Shown: piece by piece, positions 34,654-43,587 of the stretch
Position numbering within the stretch: position 1 is the first letter of the stretch
Layout of the letters: the number at the start of each line of letters is the position of its first letter
NCBI GenBank assembly: GCA_028716385.1
Contig: JAQUPX010000001.1
Span: 656,775-720,774 of the forward strand
Length of the DNA: 64,000 bases
Direction of reading: 5' to 3'
Source of the DNA: a bacterium
Lineage (GTDB): Bacteria > Hydrothermota > UBA3073 > JACQXS01 > JAQTXJ01
The notes under the pieces: generated by a model
Seen by the model: only the letters and a program-made list of their open reading frames with translations
Told to the model about the DNA's origin: nothing
The model's database searches: none
Position numbers and translations under genes: made by a program

Positions 34654-35472
34654 ATGGGAATAGACCTACATATACATACTATATTTTCGGACGGGACATT
34701 GTCTCCTTGCGAGACTGTGGAAATGGCGAAAAGCAAGGGAATTGATGGGCTTGCAATAACCGACCATGATGAGATAGGTGGAGTAAAAGAAGGACTGGAA
34801 GCAGGAGAAAAGTTTGGAGTAAAAGTTATCCCGGGGGCAGAGTTTTCGGCGAAATATAACGAGAAAACATTACATATACTTGGTTATTTTGTGGATTATG
34901 AAAACCCGAAACTGATTGAGTTTGTTGCTCAAATGAAAGAAGCGAGATTAAACAGGACAATCAAGATTATTGATAAACTTGCGGAGCAGGGCTTGTATAT
35001 AACGCTTGCCGACGTGCAGGAAAATGCGGGAATAGGCGGGATTGGTAGACCGCATATAGCAACGGCGCTAATAAATAAGGGATTTATAAAAGATGCTCAT
35101 ACTGCTTTTAATTTGTATCTGGGAGACGGAAAACCCTGCCATATATCAAAATCCAATATCGGACCGGAAGTCATAATTCAACTAATAAAAGAGGCGAAAG
35201 GTATCCCCGTGTTAGCGCATCCGAATTTAAATAAAATGGATAAGTATATTCCCGAGCTTGTAGAAATGGGAATGAGAGGCGTGGAAGTGTGGACACCAAG
35301 CCAATCTCCAAAAGAAGTAAATAGATATTTGGAAATAGTAAAGAAGTATAATCTAATTGCGACGGGCGGTTCGGATTCGCACGGGACAAGGCCCGGGTAT
35401 CCGCAAATAGGGGAATTCAGTCTGCCGTATATTAATATGATTGGGGAGTTGGAAAAAGCACGGTTAACGTAG
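34654..35472 (+). CDS. PHP-domain phosphoesterase (RNase AM/TrpH-like)
   Basis: A 272-residue PHP protein. Metal-binding motifs are DLHIHTIFSDGTLSP, ITDHDEIGG, GAEFSA, LHILGYFVDY, GRPHIATALINKG, VLAHPN and GGSDSHG, all conserved in the YciV/RNase AM family of 3',5'-nucleoside bisphosphate phosphatases and 5'-3' exonucleases that trim rRNA ends and recycle pAp. It is the last gene of the ftsB-coaD-PHP operon, 3 nt after coaD. Linkage to coaD is compatible with pAp being a by-product of CoA-dependent acyl-carrier chemistry, but that is inference. Confidence 0.9.
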   Translation: MGIDLHIHTIFSDGTLSPCETVEMAKSKGIDGLAITDHDEIGGVKEGLEAGEKFGVKVIPGAEFSAKYNEKTLHILGYFVDYENPKLIEFVAQMKEARLNRTIKIIDKLAEQGLYITLADVQENAGIGGIGRPHIATALINKGFIKDAHTAFNLYLGDGKPCHISKSNIGPEVIIQLIKEAKGIPVLAHPNLNKMDKYIPELVEMGMRGVEVWTPSQSPKEVNRYLEIVKKYNLIATGGSDSHGTRPGYPQIGEFSLPYINMIGELEKARLT

Positions 35473-35811
35473 GGGAAAAGGGTAAATAATTTGCCACAAA
35501 AGCACTAAAACACAAAAACAGATTTGTTTTGAGGGATACCCACAGATTAACAGGGTTAAAAATAAACTGCAAAACAAAATACAGAAAATAAAAAGAGTTT
35601 TAGCCACGGATGGGCACGGATTTCCACGGATTAAAAATACAAACTTCAAACTACAAAAAAATAGTATCCACGAATTAACGCGAATTGACACGAATCACAC
35701 AATAGACTTGGGACTGTAGAGGCAACTAAAAAAACAGGATACAGAAACTGTAACCACAGATGCTTGCCTACCCAATATTTTAACAAAAGGAAATACTTGA
35801 ACTCTTATTTC
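35473..35811. repeat. Dense decamer-array intergenic region
   Basis: Two clean arrays: CACGGATGGG CACGGATTTC CACGGATTAA (35605-35634) and CACGAATTAA CGCGAATTGA CACGAATCAC (35669-35698). It also has GCCACAAAAGCACTAAAAC (35495-35513) and CCACAGATTAACAGGG (about 35539). No gene is supported. Confidence 0.75.
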
Positions 35812-35839
35812 TTGACAAGACACTCTCCCACTATAGCTT
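35812..35839 (+). promoter_or_regulatory. Candidate methyltransferase promoter
   Basis: TTGACA (35812-35817), 16-nt spacer, TAGCTT (35834-35839; weak -10). The ATG is 16 nt further on, with no Shine-Dalgarno. Confidence 0.4.
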
Positions 35840-35855
35840 AAAAGATAAATATAAT

Positions 35856-36617
35856 ATGGAATTAAATAGAAGTTTAGTAGATTATTTTAAGAAAAGTCTT
35901 GCGGAAGTTCCAACATTCTGGGGAAGGTTTCCGAACAACATTTCTTTTAAGGAGAAATCCGTTCTTGATATTGGATGCGGCGATGGAGCGCTATGTATTG
36001 ATATTGCCCGCAAGGGAGCAAAAAAAGTAATCGGTATAGACACAAACAAAGTAATGATAGAATTTGCCAAGGGAAACCTTGACCAAAACTTTCCCGAACT
36101 AAAACATATCATAGAGTTTAAAGTAGGCAGTATCGGTGAATTGCCCAATTATGAAAACTCAAGGTTTGACATAATTACATCTAAATCGGCTTTTGAACAC
36201 ATACTTGACCCTGTGGGATGCCTGGAAGAAATCAAACTCAGGTTGAACCCCGGGAGCAAAGTTTATATTGGATTTGGGCCTCTTTATAACAGCCCGTTAG
36301 GTGACCACGGGATAACGAAACTTATTTTTGGAATTCGAATTCCCTGGGCGCATAGCATTTTTTCAGAATCCTTTCTGGTGAAAAAGTGGAATAAAAAACA
36401 TCCCGGCAATAAAATAAAAAGTATATCGAAACTTGGATTAAATATGTTTTCTTTTGCGGAATTTAAGAATACGTTTTATAAAAGCGGGTTGAAAGTCGAG
36501 TATTTCAAGGTTAATACCAGCACGACTATCATTTCAAAAATATTCTCGTTGTTTCAATGTTTGCCGTTTATTTCGGAATATTTCTCGCATAATATTTACT
36601 GTATACTCAGGAAATAA
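35856..36617 (+). CDS. Class I SAM-dependent methyltransferase
   Basis: A 253-residue methyltransferase with motif I VLDIGCGDGALCIDIA (about 29-44), acidic motif II VIGIDTNKVM, and a motif IV-like FDIITSKSAFEHI region of Methyltransf_11/25 enzymes (ubiquinone/menaquinone or sugar methylase type). A C-terminal half with GFGPLYNSPLGDHG is the likely substrate-recognition region. It is monocistronic and flanked by repeats on both sides. The substrate cannot be inferred. Confidence 0.85.
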   Translation: MELNRSLVDYFKKSLAEVPTFWGRFPNNISFKEKSVLDIGCGDGALCIDIARKGAKKVIGIDTNKVMIEFAKGNLDQNFPELKHIIEFKVGSIGELPNYENSRFDIITSKSAFEHILDPVGCLEEIKLRLNPGSKVYIGFGPLYNSPLGDHGITKLIFGIRIPWAHSIFSESFLVKKWNKKHPGNKIKSISKLGLNMFSFAEFKNTFYKSGLKVEYFKVNTSTTIISKIFSLFQCLPFISEYFSHNIYCILRK

Positions 36618-36925
36618 GGAAATTTTGGACGCAGATTTCCGCAGATTAACAAGTTTAAAAATAAACTGCAAACAGAGAACAAAATACAGAAAATTCAGAC
36701 CTGCTAAAAACAAATCGGTAGGCAAACAGGATTAACAGAATAGGATTTCCGCCAGAGAACAGAAAAAAATTTAACAGGGACTTGAAGCCCCGCTTTGCGG
36801 GATAGAAATCCCTAAGAGCTAAAGCTCTAAGGGCTTGCTAAGACTGTAAGAGATAAAAACAAAAGACAGAGAGATTCTTCTCCCGATAAATCGGGATCAG
36901 AATGACAAAACTGCAAAAAAAGGGA
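36618..36925. repeat. Intergenic repeats with REP-like palindrome
   Basis: ACGCAGATTT CCGCAGATTA (36629-36648); a REP-like element with GCCCCGCTTTGCGGG and CCCTAAGAGCTAAAGCTCTAAGGG arms (about 36787-36832, given by its arms CCCTAAGAGC and GCTCTAAGGG); and CCCGATAAATCGGG followed by ATCAGAATGAC (about 36882-36905). No gene is supported. Confidence 0.65.
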
Positions 36926-37252
36926 TTAAATTTTACGGTTGGAGATGGAGACCATATTTTTCCAGTCTCTAAGGTATTTTTCGTATTGCCTTATGCCGAA
37001 GTCGGTTACGGAGTAAGTTGTGTTGGGAATCTTATCCACGAATTTTTTTGTTACTTTGACATATCCCGCATCTTCAAGTTTGGTAATATGAACGGAGAGA
37101 TTGCCTTTGGTCAGTTTTAACAGGTTGAGAAGATAATTGAAATCCGCCTCTTCACAACTGCATAATACGCTCATTATGGATAACCGCACAGGTTCGTGAA
37201 TGATTTTATCGATTTCCGGTGTTACTATTTCACGTTTCGGTTTTTTATTCAT
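36926..37252 (-). CDS. Winged-helix (ArsR/MarR-like) transcriptional regulator
   Basis: A 108-residue single-domain winged helix: PVRLSIMSVLCSCEEADFNYL, the recognition helix region TKGNLSVHITKLEDAGYVKV, then a wing with TKKFVDKIPNTTYSVTDFG. This matches the wHTH_27/ArsR-like DNA-binding proteins often paired with small membrane proteins. It overlaps the last membrane-protein gene by 8 nt and is therefore the sixth gene of the operon. The palindromes around 40504-40541 upstream of the first gene are the natural candidate operator. No metal-binding cysteine box is evident (CSCEE only). Confidence 0.85.
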   Translation of the reverse strand: MNKKPKREIVTPEIDKIIHEPVRLSIMSVLCSCEEADFNYLLNLLKLTKGNLSVHITKLEDAGYVKVTKKFVDKIPNTTYSVTDFGIRQYEKYLRDWKNMVSISNRKI

Positions 37253-37898
37253 TAGTTTTTTTTACTTTTTGGACAAGGTTTTTGTATTCAAAATAACGGA
37301 TAATTCCGAAAACTATTCCCCAAAATCCAAGACAGATATCCGTAATTCCCTGTGGGGCGTTTTCGTGAGCACGAAAGATATGCTTCATAGGTCCCATCCA
37401 CAGAAGAGCACAGACAATAAAATATATTCCGGAATAAAAATCAAATTTTTTGTTATAAAAAACACTTGTTTTTTTCCAATTTATTAATCCCATAATTATT
37501 CCAACAAAACCGAATACTAAGAGCATACCGATATAAAGAGTCCCATTGTTCGGTTTTACAAGTAAAAATAGGATTGCGATTAGAATACCGGCGAATGCTC
37601 CAATTAAAAATATTTTCCGGGGCCGTTTTCCTTTCCATAAGCCGACATCCCCTTTGGGTCTCACATAGCCTAGCCCCGTGTGCATTACAGAACGGGTTAG
37701 TTTTCTTGAACCGAAAGCCAAGTAAAAGAAAGCCACTGAAAACAACAAACTTATAATTCCATAATTACCGATTTTAAAATACGTCATAAAACCGGAAATC
37801 ATAAAAACAGTTCCCAGAAGTATACTACTTAACCATGTAGCCGCCATTGAATAATCTTTTGTTGTCTGCTGAAGATTGTCTAAATCTTGTTTTTCCAT
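37245..37898 (-). CDS. Tandem-array membrane protein, paralog 5
   Basis: A 217-residue protein with about six hydrophobic segments (near 17-40, 47-66, 90-112, 118-140, 153-170, 180-200). The opening MEKQDLDNLQQTTKDYS is shared with the other copies. It also has RKLTRSVMHTGLGYV and the loop KHIFRAHENAPQGI. It differs from its siblings in a longer basic loop (VGLWKGKRPRKIF) and in ending QKVKKTNE. It is the last membrane gene before the regulator. Function unknown; the conserved His/Glu-containing loop may be functional. Confidence 0.85.
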   Translation of the reverse strand: MEKQDLDNLQQTTKDYSMAATWLSSILLGTVFMISGFMTYFKIGNYGIISLLFSVAFFYLAFGSRKLTRSVMHTGLGYVRPKGDVGLWKGKRPRKIFLIGAFAGILIAILFLLVKPNNGTLYIGMLLVFGFVGIIMGLINWKKTSVFYNKKFDFYSGIYFIVCALLWMGPMKHIFRAHENAPQGITDICLGFWGIVFGIIRYFEYKNLVQKVKKTNE

Positions 37899-37917
37899 AG
37901 GTTCCTCCTGATAGTCA

Positions 37918-38541
37918 TTAGTTTGTTCCTTTCACTTTTTGGACGATTTTTTTATATTGAAAATAATTGATAATGCCGGACAATATGAATACAAGTCCAA
38001 TTAATGTCATTATAATCCCCCATGGAGCCATTTCGTGGGCATAGAAGATATGTTTTATGGGCGATACCAACAAAAGTATAAGACCACAAATAATCAAAAA
38101 CACTCCACTGTAGAGAGCGCTATAAAAAAATGTTTTTTTCCGATTTATTAATCCGATAATTATTGCAACAACCCCGGTTCCTAAGAACATAACAGGGTAA
38201 ATAATATTCTTGTCCCAGTTTTTTACTATAAACAATAACATAAATATAACCCAGGGCAGTACTATAAATACAACTTGTTCCAGGGAAAATTCAGTGTCTT
38301 TCGTTTTTTCTTTCACATAACCTAATCCTTTACGCATTACAACACGATTTAAATATTTTGGAATAAAATACCAGCAAAGAAAACCCACTCCATACATAAA
38401 GTCCCACCAAACAAATTTGAAATATATCATAAGACCACAAATCACAAGGAAAACTCCCGCTATTATATTACTTAACCACCATACCGATTGTGCATACCCT
38501 TTTGTTGTTTGCGAAAGATTATTCAAATCCTGTTTTTCCAT
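37918..38541 (-). CDS. Tandem-array membrane protein, paralog 4
   Basis: A 207-residue member of the array and the most diverged at its start (MEKQDLNNLSQTTKGYAQSV). It keeps VMRKGLGYVKEK, KKTFFYSALYSGVFLIICG, KHIFYAHEMAPWGI and the ending YKKIVQKVKGTN. It lies 19 nt before paralog 5, and the spacer contains GGTTCCTCCTGATAGTCATT, identical to the spacer between paralogs 2 and 3. That indicates duplication of the gene together with its ribosome binding site (AGGAGG on the minus strand). Confidence 0.85.
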   Translation of the reverse strand: MEKQDLNNLSQTTKGYAQSVWWLSNIIAGVFLVICGLMIYFKFVWWDFMYGVGFLCWYFIPKYLNRVVMRKGLGYVKEKTKDTEFSLEQVVFIVLPWVIFMLLFIVKNWDKNIIYPVMFLGTGVVAIIIGLINRKKTFFYSALYSGVFLIICGLILLLVSPIKHIFYAHEMAPWGIIMTLIGLVFILSGIINYFQYKKIVQKVKGTN

Positions 38542-38566
38542 TGCCCCTCCTTTGGTTTTTTATTCA

Positions 38567-39190
38567 TTAATTTGTTCCTTTCACTTTTTGGACAATATTT
38601 TTGTATTTAAAATAATAGATAATACCGGATAATATAAGACCAAGTCCAATGAATATATCCGTAATTCCTTCCGGGACCATTTTGTGAGCGTAGAATATAT
38701 GTAATATAAGACCACAGACAATAAAATATATTCCGACATAAAGAGAAAAGATTTTTTTTCGATTTAGTAATCCGAAAATCGTTGAAATAATACCGCATAC
38801 TAAGAACATCCCGGTATAAAAAGTTCTATCATCCCAGTTTTTCCAGTTTTTTATTGCAACCGACAAACCTATGACTATAAAGAATAGTATTAAAAATAAA
38901 ATTTGTTTACGGGAAAGTTTCTGTTTCAATGAGGTGAATGCTTCCTTTTGTTTCACATAACCTAATCCCTTATTCATTATAGAACGGTTTAATTTTCTTG
39001 AAGCAGAAACCCAGCAAAACCAACCTCCGACAAATAATAAGCTTAAAACACCATAATTTCCAAAATTGAAATACTTCATAATGCCGTAGATAACAAAAAT
39101 AGTTCCAAGCATTATAGCACTTAACCAGGCAGCTGAATCCGAATAATCTTTTGTTGTCTGTTGGAGATTATCTAAATCCTGTTTTTCCAT
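38567..39190 (-). CDS. Tandem-array membrane protein, paralog 3
   Basis: A 207-residue copy. SRKLNRSIMNKGLGYVKQKE is followed by a basic amphipathic stretch (TSLKQKLSRKQILF) that is shared with paralog 2, so these two are the closest pair. The His loop reads HIFYAHKMVPEGI, in which the usual Glu after Ala-His is Lys. It is 25 nt upstream of paralog 4. Confidence 0.85.
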   Translation of the reverse strand: MEKQDLDNLQQTTKDYSDSAAWLSAIMLGTIFVIYGIMKYFNFGNYGVLSLLFVGGWFCWVSASRKLNRSIMNKGLGYVKQKEAFTSLKQKLSRKQILFLILFFIVIGLSVAIKNWKNWDDRTFYTGMFLVCGIISTIFGLLNRKKIFSLYVGIYFIVCGLILHIFYAHKMVPEGITDIFIGLGLILSGIIYYFKYKNIVQKVKGTN

Positions 39191-39209
39191 AGGTTCCTCC
39201 TGATAGTCA

Positions 39210-39833
39210 TTAATTTGTTCCTTTTACTTTTTGGATGATACTTTTATATTTTAAATAATTGAGGATACCTAACATTACAAGCCAAAGTCCAAGTGCCGTG
39301 TACACAATTCCTCGTGGAGCCATTTCGTGAGTATAGAAGATATGTTTCATAGGTCCCATCCATATAAGAGCACAGATAATAAAATATACTCCGCCGTAGA
39401 AGAATTGTTTTTTCCGATTTATTAATCCGGCAATTATAAAAATAAAACCAAGTCCTAAGAACACAAAAGGGATAACAATTCCAAAATTCCAGTTTGTAAG
39501 CAATGGAATAAAAATAGCAAGACAGGGGAGACTTATAATTAAAGTTTGTTCCCGGGAAAGTTCCTGTTTTAATGAAGTGATTTCTCCTTTTTGTCCCACA
39601 TAACCTAATCCTTTACGCATTACAGCATGGGTTAAATATTGCGAAGCAAATCCCAAAATTATTATTAAAACAACAAATATCCAATTTATAATGTTCCAAC
39701 TCCCAATTTTAAAATACGTCATAAGCCCGCAAATCATAAAAACAACTCCCATCATTATACCACTTAACCATGTAGCCGACATTGAATAATCTTTTGTTAT
39801 CTGTTGAAGATTTTCTAAATCCTGTTTTTCCAT
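39210..39833 (-). CDS. Tandem-array membrane protein, paralog 2
   Basis: A 207-residue copy with MEKQDLENLQQITKDYSMSA, SQYLTHAVMRKGLGYVGQKG, a SLKQELSREQTLI stretch and the loop KHIFYTHEMAPRGI. It ends YKSIIQKVKGTN. The ribosome binding site AGGAGAAACCTATG (minus strand) lies in the 9-nt spacer after paralog 1. Confidence 0.85.
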   Translation of the reverse strand: MEKQDLENLQQITKDYSMSATWLSGIMMGVVFMICGLMTYFKIGSWNIINWIFVVLIIILGFASQYLTHAVMRKGLGYVGQKGEITSLKQELSREQTLIISLPCLAIFIPLLTNWNFGIVIPFVFLGLGFIFIIAGLINRKKQFFYGGVYFIICALIWMGPMKHIFYTHEMAPRGIVYTALGLWLVMLGILNYLKYKSIIQKVKGTN

Positions 39834-39842
39834 AGGTTTCTC

Positions 39843-40490
39843 CTAGTTTGTCCCTTTCACTTTTTGGACAATTTTTTTATATTGAAAGTAGCGGATAATG
39901 CCGAATATTACAAACCAAAGTCCCATTGATATATAGGATATACACGAAACTTCCCGTGAAGTCATTTTATGAGCAAAGTTATGTTTCATAGGAAATATCC
40001 ATATGAGAGCAGAGACAATGAAATACACTCCTGTGTAGAGAATGATTGTGAAGAAGCTTTTTTTTCGATTTATTAATCCGATAATTATTAAAACAAACCC
40101 GATTCCAAGGAGCATAACAGGATGCCAAATTCCACTTCCCCAATTTTTTATAAGCAGTGCGCCGAATACAATTGTACCGGATATTATTCCAATTGAAAGT
40201 CCAATTAAAAATAGTTTCAAGGAACGTCGTGAATCAATTTTCCTCTTTTGTTCCACATAACCTAATCCTTTACGCATTATAGCGCGGTCGAAATATTTTG
40301 AACCAAAAACCGATGCCAATAGCGAAGCCATAAATATCAGATTCGCTATGAACGTATCAACGATTTTGAAATATATCATAAGACCACAAATCACAAGGAT
40401 AACTCCTATTATTATAGTACTTAGCCACATTCCTGACTCTGAATAGTCTTTTGTTGTTTGCTGAAGATTGTCTAAATCCTGCTTTTCCAT
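39843..40490 (-). CDS. Tandem-array membrane protein, paralog 1 (first in operon)
   Basis: A 215-residue copy, first transcribed, with AAGGAGAAGACAATG as Shine-Dalgarno. It has MEKQDLDNLQQTTKDYSESG, SKYFDRAIMRKGLGYVEQKR, a basic RRSLKLF loop and KHNFAHKMTSREV, in which the His loop is the most altered of the five. It sits directly behind the palindromic operator region. Confidence 0.85.
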   Translation of the reverse strand: MEKQDLDNLQQTTKDYSESGMWLSTIIIGVILVICGLMIYFKIVDTFIANLIFMASLLASVFGSKYFDRAIMRKGLGYVEQKRKIDSRRSLKLFLIGLSIGIISGTIVFGALLIKNWGSGIWHPVMLLGIGFVLIIIGLINRKKSFFTIILYTGVYFIVSALIWIFPMKHNFAHKMTSREVSCISYISMGLWFVIFGIIRYFQYKKIVQKVKGTN

Positions 40491-40503
40491 TGTCTTCTCC
40501 TTG

Positions 40504-40555
40504 GTTTGTATAACAAACTAGTTTATAACCTATTTTAGGTTGGGTGATTTGTCAA
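40504..40555 (-). promoter_or_regulatory. Promoter/operator of the five-paralog operon
   Basis: Three palindromes in 38 bp: GTTTGTATAACAAAC (40504-40518, perfect 6-bp arms), AAACTAGTTT (40515-40524) and AACCTATTTTAGGTT (40527-40541, perfect 6-bp arms). On the minus strand TTGACA (40550-40555) is followed after 17 nt by a weak TAGGTT that lies inside the last palindrome. The arrangement suits repression by the operon's own winged-helix regulator. Confidence 0.7.
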
Positions 40556-41232
40556 GAAAAAAATGAACTGCAAGCAGGAATCTTCACTGCAGAGGCGCAA
40601 AAAGCAGAGAACGGAAAGTTTCACAGAACGAAGAGACGCTGAGTACGCAGAGAATAAAATGAAAAATGGAAAGAGTTTTGTCCGCGAATACACACGAATT
40701 GACGCGAATTAAAACAGAAAACAGGTAACCAAAAGAGAGGATTTTAACCGCGGATTAACGCAAATAACAAAGGATAAAAAAGTCCTACGAAAAGACGCCC
40801 CGCCATTTGCGGGGTAAACTCCGAGCGCAGAGAGGAAAAACAGAAAGGAGGGTGTGGAGAGCATATCAGGGAATCAAGAACATCAGTGGGCGGTAAAAAA
40901 ACAGAAAGAGGACAGAGAAATTCTCCTCCAAACACGCTGGCGGACAAGTTCTCTACGCTCAGAATGACAACGTTACAGGGCACAGAGAAAAGAAGTAAAA
41001 AGAATGGATTCCCGTCACCGCCAAGGAGGCGGGATCGTCGCCTAAGCGGGATGTCTCATCTTCGATTTTCACCGTTCCTTCGGTAGGCAAGCGGGAATGA
41101 CAGACAGAAATTTTTTCGAAATAACCGGAAATTAGGGTATCCGATTTAAACGATGAAAAATTAACAGTATATTGTCATAGTAGAGGCTATGGCAGTCCAA
41201 CGAAGAAAATGATACGCTAACGGATATAGTAA
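40556..41232. repeat. Large intergenic repeat mosaic
   Basis: About 680 bp between two minus-strand operons. It contains CGCGAATACA CACGAATTGA CGCGAATTAA (40683-40712), CCGCGGATTAACGCAAAT (about 40748), GACGCCCCGCCATTTGCGGG (40793-40812, then GTAAACTCCGAGCGCAGAG), TCTACGCTCAGAATGACA (about 40961) and a nested palindromic stretch ending AAGCGGGAATGACAGACAG (about 41085-41105). An apparent 66-codon plus-strand frame here is made of these repeats. The array reads on the plus strand although both flanking operons are minus. Confidence 0.7.
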
Positions 41233-41346
41233 TTATCCCTGTTTTTGTTTATGTTTGGGATTTATGCAAATAATTCTTACTACACCTTTTCTGCGTACGA
41301 TTTTACAGTTGGAACATATTTTTTTGATGCTTGCACGTACTTTCAT
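41233..41346 (-). CDS. rpmJ: 50S ribosomal protein L36
   Basis: A 37-residue protein, [20 protein letters not shown] followed by [17 protein letters not shown], with the zinc ligands C11, C14, C27 and H32 of the C+ form of L36. It is the last gene of the secY-adk-infA-rpmJ segment, as in the usual spc/alpha operon junction, and lies 62 nt after infA. The rpsM/rpsK/rpoA genes that normally follow are absent. Confidence 0.97.
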   Translation of the reverse strand: MKVRASIKKICSNCKIVRRKGVVRIICINPKHKQKQG

Positions 41347-41408
41347 ATTCTTTAATCCTCCGACAAAACCACAAGCAAGATGCTTGTGATACATTTGTCC
41401 TACAAAAA

Positions 41409-41639
41409 CTATTTAAATCTAAAGATTATTCTGCCGCGAGTGAGGTCATAAGGCGAGAGTTCAAGTGTAACTCTATCCCCTGTAAGAATACGAATAAAAT
41501 GCATTCTCATTTTACCTGAAGCGTGGGCTAGGACTTTATGTCCTGAATCCAGTTCTACCCTGAATATTCCGCCCCTGAGGCATTCGGTAATCTTGCCTTC
41601 AACTCTTATGGCTTTTTTGTTATCTTGTTTATCAGACAT
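41409..41639 (-). CDS. infA: Translation initiation factor IF-1
   Basis: A 76-residue S1/OB-fold protein with [39 protein letters not shown] and [15 protein letters not shown], the full IF-1 signature. The start ATG lies inside the adk 3' end (34-nt overlap); no later start is possible without losing the first strand. It binds the 30S A site during initiation. Confidence 0.96.
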   Translation of the reverse strand: MSDKQDNKKAIRVEGKITECLRGGIFRVELDSGHKVLAHASGKMRMHFIRILTGDRVTLELSPYDLTRGRIIFRFK

Positions 41640-42238
41640 TTTATTTTAGAATGAATATTTTCTATTTTATCCGCTGCATTGATTTCGTCAAGAACTGTTT
41701 TTTTATTATAGAAATCTATTAAAGGAAAAGTTTCTTTTTTATAGACTTCAATCCTGTTTTGAATGACTTCGGTTTTATCGTCTTTACGTTGGAAGAGTTC
41801 AGTTTTACAGTCATCACAAGTCTCATTATTTTTCGGAGGGTTAGTAACAAGGTTATAGACTTTATTACATTTCGGGCAGGTTCTGCGGTTTGACAATCTT
41901 TCAAGAATAAGTTCCGCAGGACAATTAAAGTAAACGACTTTATCTATTTGTGTTACCGTATCGAGCATTTCAGCTTGTTTTACGGTTCTTGGAAAACCAT
42001 CCAGGATAAAAGAATTCCCGGCCAGGTTTTTCTGGATTAACTTAATAACGAGTTCATCCGGCACAAGAGCTCCCGTTTCGACATAAGATTTTATTTGAGT
42101 GCCGAGGGGTGTTAGTTCTTTAATTTCTTTTCTAAGTATATCACCCATAACGATAAGGTTCAAATTAAATTCTTTGGCAAGTGTTTCGGCTTGAGTGCCT
42201 TTACCTGAGCCCGGTGGCCCTAAAAATATTATACCCAT
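41606..42238 (-). CDS. adk: Adenylate kinase, zinc-type LID
   Basis: A 210-residue enzyme interconverting ATP, AMP and ADP. P-loop [10 protein letters not shown] at 7-16, AMP-binding [13 protein letters not shown], and a LID with four cysteines (CPKCNKVY and CDDCKTEL) that should bind zinc. It starts 2 nt after the secY stop and overlaps infA by 34 nt. Confidence 0.97.
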   Translation of the reverse strand: MGIIFLGPPGSGKGTQAETLAKEFNLNLIVMGDILRKEIKELTPLGTQIKSYVETGALVPDELVIKLIQKNLAGNSFILDGFPRTVKQAEMLDTVTQIDKVVYFNCPAELILERLSNRRTCPKCNKVYNLVTNPPKNNETCDDCKTELFQRKDDKTEVIQNRIEVYKKETFPLIDFYNKKTVLDEINAADKIENIHSKIKCLINKITKKP

Positions 42239-42240
42239 AA

Positions 42241-43551
42241 TTATCTTCTCCCTCTAAGGTGACCTTTTTTAATGAAGCCTTCGTAATGTCTCATCAACAT
42301 TTGAGCTTCGACGGCGCGCATAGTATCAAGGACAACGCCGACAACGATAATCAAGCTTGTTCCTCCGAAATACCAGGGGACTTTCAAGCTATTCATAATG
42401 TACATAGGAATAATAGCGATAAGGGCAAAGAACAGAGCGCCCGGGAGAGTAATTCTCGACATAACTTTATCAATATAAGAAGCGGTTTGCGCACCCGGTC
42501 TGAGACCCGGTATAAAACCACCGTATTTTTTCATATTTTCGGCCATATCAACAGGGTTGATAACGACAGCGGTATAGAAGTAAGCAAAAAAGATTATAAG
42601 TATAGCGTATATCAAATTATAAAGCCATTGTCCCGGAGTAAAGGCTTCTGCGAAACCTTGTGCGAAAGGGCTGTTGGAGAAGAATCTTGTAATGGTTCCC
42701 GGCACCATAAGTATTGACTGGGCGAAGATAATAGGTATAACACCGGCTGCATTGACATTTAGCGGGATATGAGTACTTTTACCGCCATAGACTTTACGGC
42801 CGATAACTCTTTGAGCGTACTGGACAGGAATTCTTCTTTGTGCCTGAGTAACAAGAACGACACCGGCTGTCATTAAAACTATTACGGCAAAGAAAGTAAC
42901 GCAGGCAGTTATACCGAGAGCGCCGGCGGCGACCATTCTGCCGGTGCTGACAATTTCAATAGGGAAGCGTGCGACGATACCGATCATAATAATAAGAGAA
43001 GTTCCGTTTCCGATACCTTTTTCGGTAATAAGTTCACCGAGCCACATAACGCATATAGTTCCGGCGACAAGAGTAAGAGTAGTAATAATCTGGAAAGCTA
43101 TTCCCGGATGCAGAACGACAGGAGAGCCATCCGCGCCCGTAAGGCTTGAGAAGAAAATAGAAACACCAAGACCGTTAATAAAAGCGACAAGGACAGTAAG
43201 GTATCTCGAGTACTGCATTAATTTTCGTTTACCTTCTTCGCCTTCGCGTTGTAGTTTTTGAAGTGCAGGAATAGCGGCGCCGAGCAACTGGAAAATAATC
43301 GAGGCAGAGATGTAAGGCATAATACCGAGTCCGAATATAGCGCCTTGAGACAATCCTCCGCCGGAGAAAATATCGTAAAGCCCGAGGATAGTTCCTCTTG
43401 ACCTCTCAAAAAAGCTCATAAGAGCGGCAGTTCCGATTCCCGGGCAGGGAATATGAGAACCGAGTCTATAAACGGCAAGGATACCCATCGTGAAGAGCAA
43501 CTTATTTCTTAAATCCGGAATTTTAAAAGCATCTCTAATTTTACCTAGCAT
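42241..43551 (-). CDS. secY: Preprotein translocase subunit SecY
   Basis: A 436-residue, ten-helix channel protein. It opens IPDLRNKLLFTMGILAVYRL, has the plug/TM2 region IFSGGGLSQGAIFGLGIMPY, then LQREGEEGKRKLMQYSRY, QAQRRIPVQYAQRV and the C-terminal GTSLIIVVGVVLDT. Complete and normal in length. Upstream is clpC (36 nt) instead of rplO, so the spc operon has been broken at this point. Co-transcription with clpC is likely because the gap contains no clear promoter. Confidence 0.97.
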   Translation of the reverse strand: MLGKIRDAFKIPDLRNKLLFTMGILAVYRLGSHIPCPGIGTAALMSFFERSRGTILGLYDIFSGGGLSQGAIFGLGIMPYISASIIFQLLGAAIPALQKLQREGEEGKRKLMQYSRYLTVLVAFINGLGVSIFFSSLTGADGSPVVLHPGIAFQIITTLTLVAGTICVMWLGELITEKGIGNGTSLIIMIGIVARFPIEIVSTGRMVAAGALGITACVTFFAVIVLMTAGVVLVTQAQRRIPVQYAQRVIGRKVYGGKSTHIPLNVNAAGVIPIIFAQSILMVPGTITRFFSNSPFAQGFAEAFTPGQWLYNLIYAILIIFFAYFYTAVVINPVDMAENMKKYGGFIPGLRPGAQTASYIDKVMSRITLPGALFFALIAIIPMYIMNSLKVPWYFGGTSLIIVVGVVLDTMRAVEAQMLMRHYEGFIKKGHLRGRR

Positions 43552-43587
43552 AATATCTCCATTTTTATCCCCGCATTGGCGGGGTTA

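Noticed and set aside
40886..41086. 66-codon plus-strand frame
   Set aside because: Its translation is composed of intergenic repeat sequences (GAATGACA, CGGGATG types); it has no ribosome binding site and no protein-like pattern.
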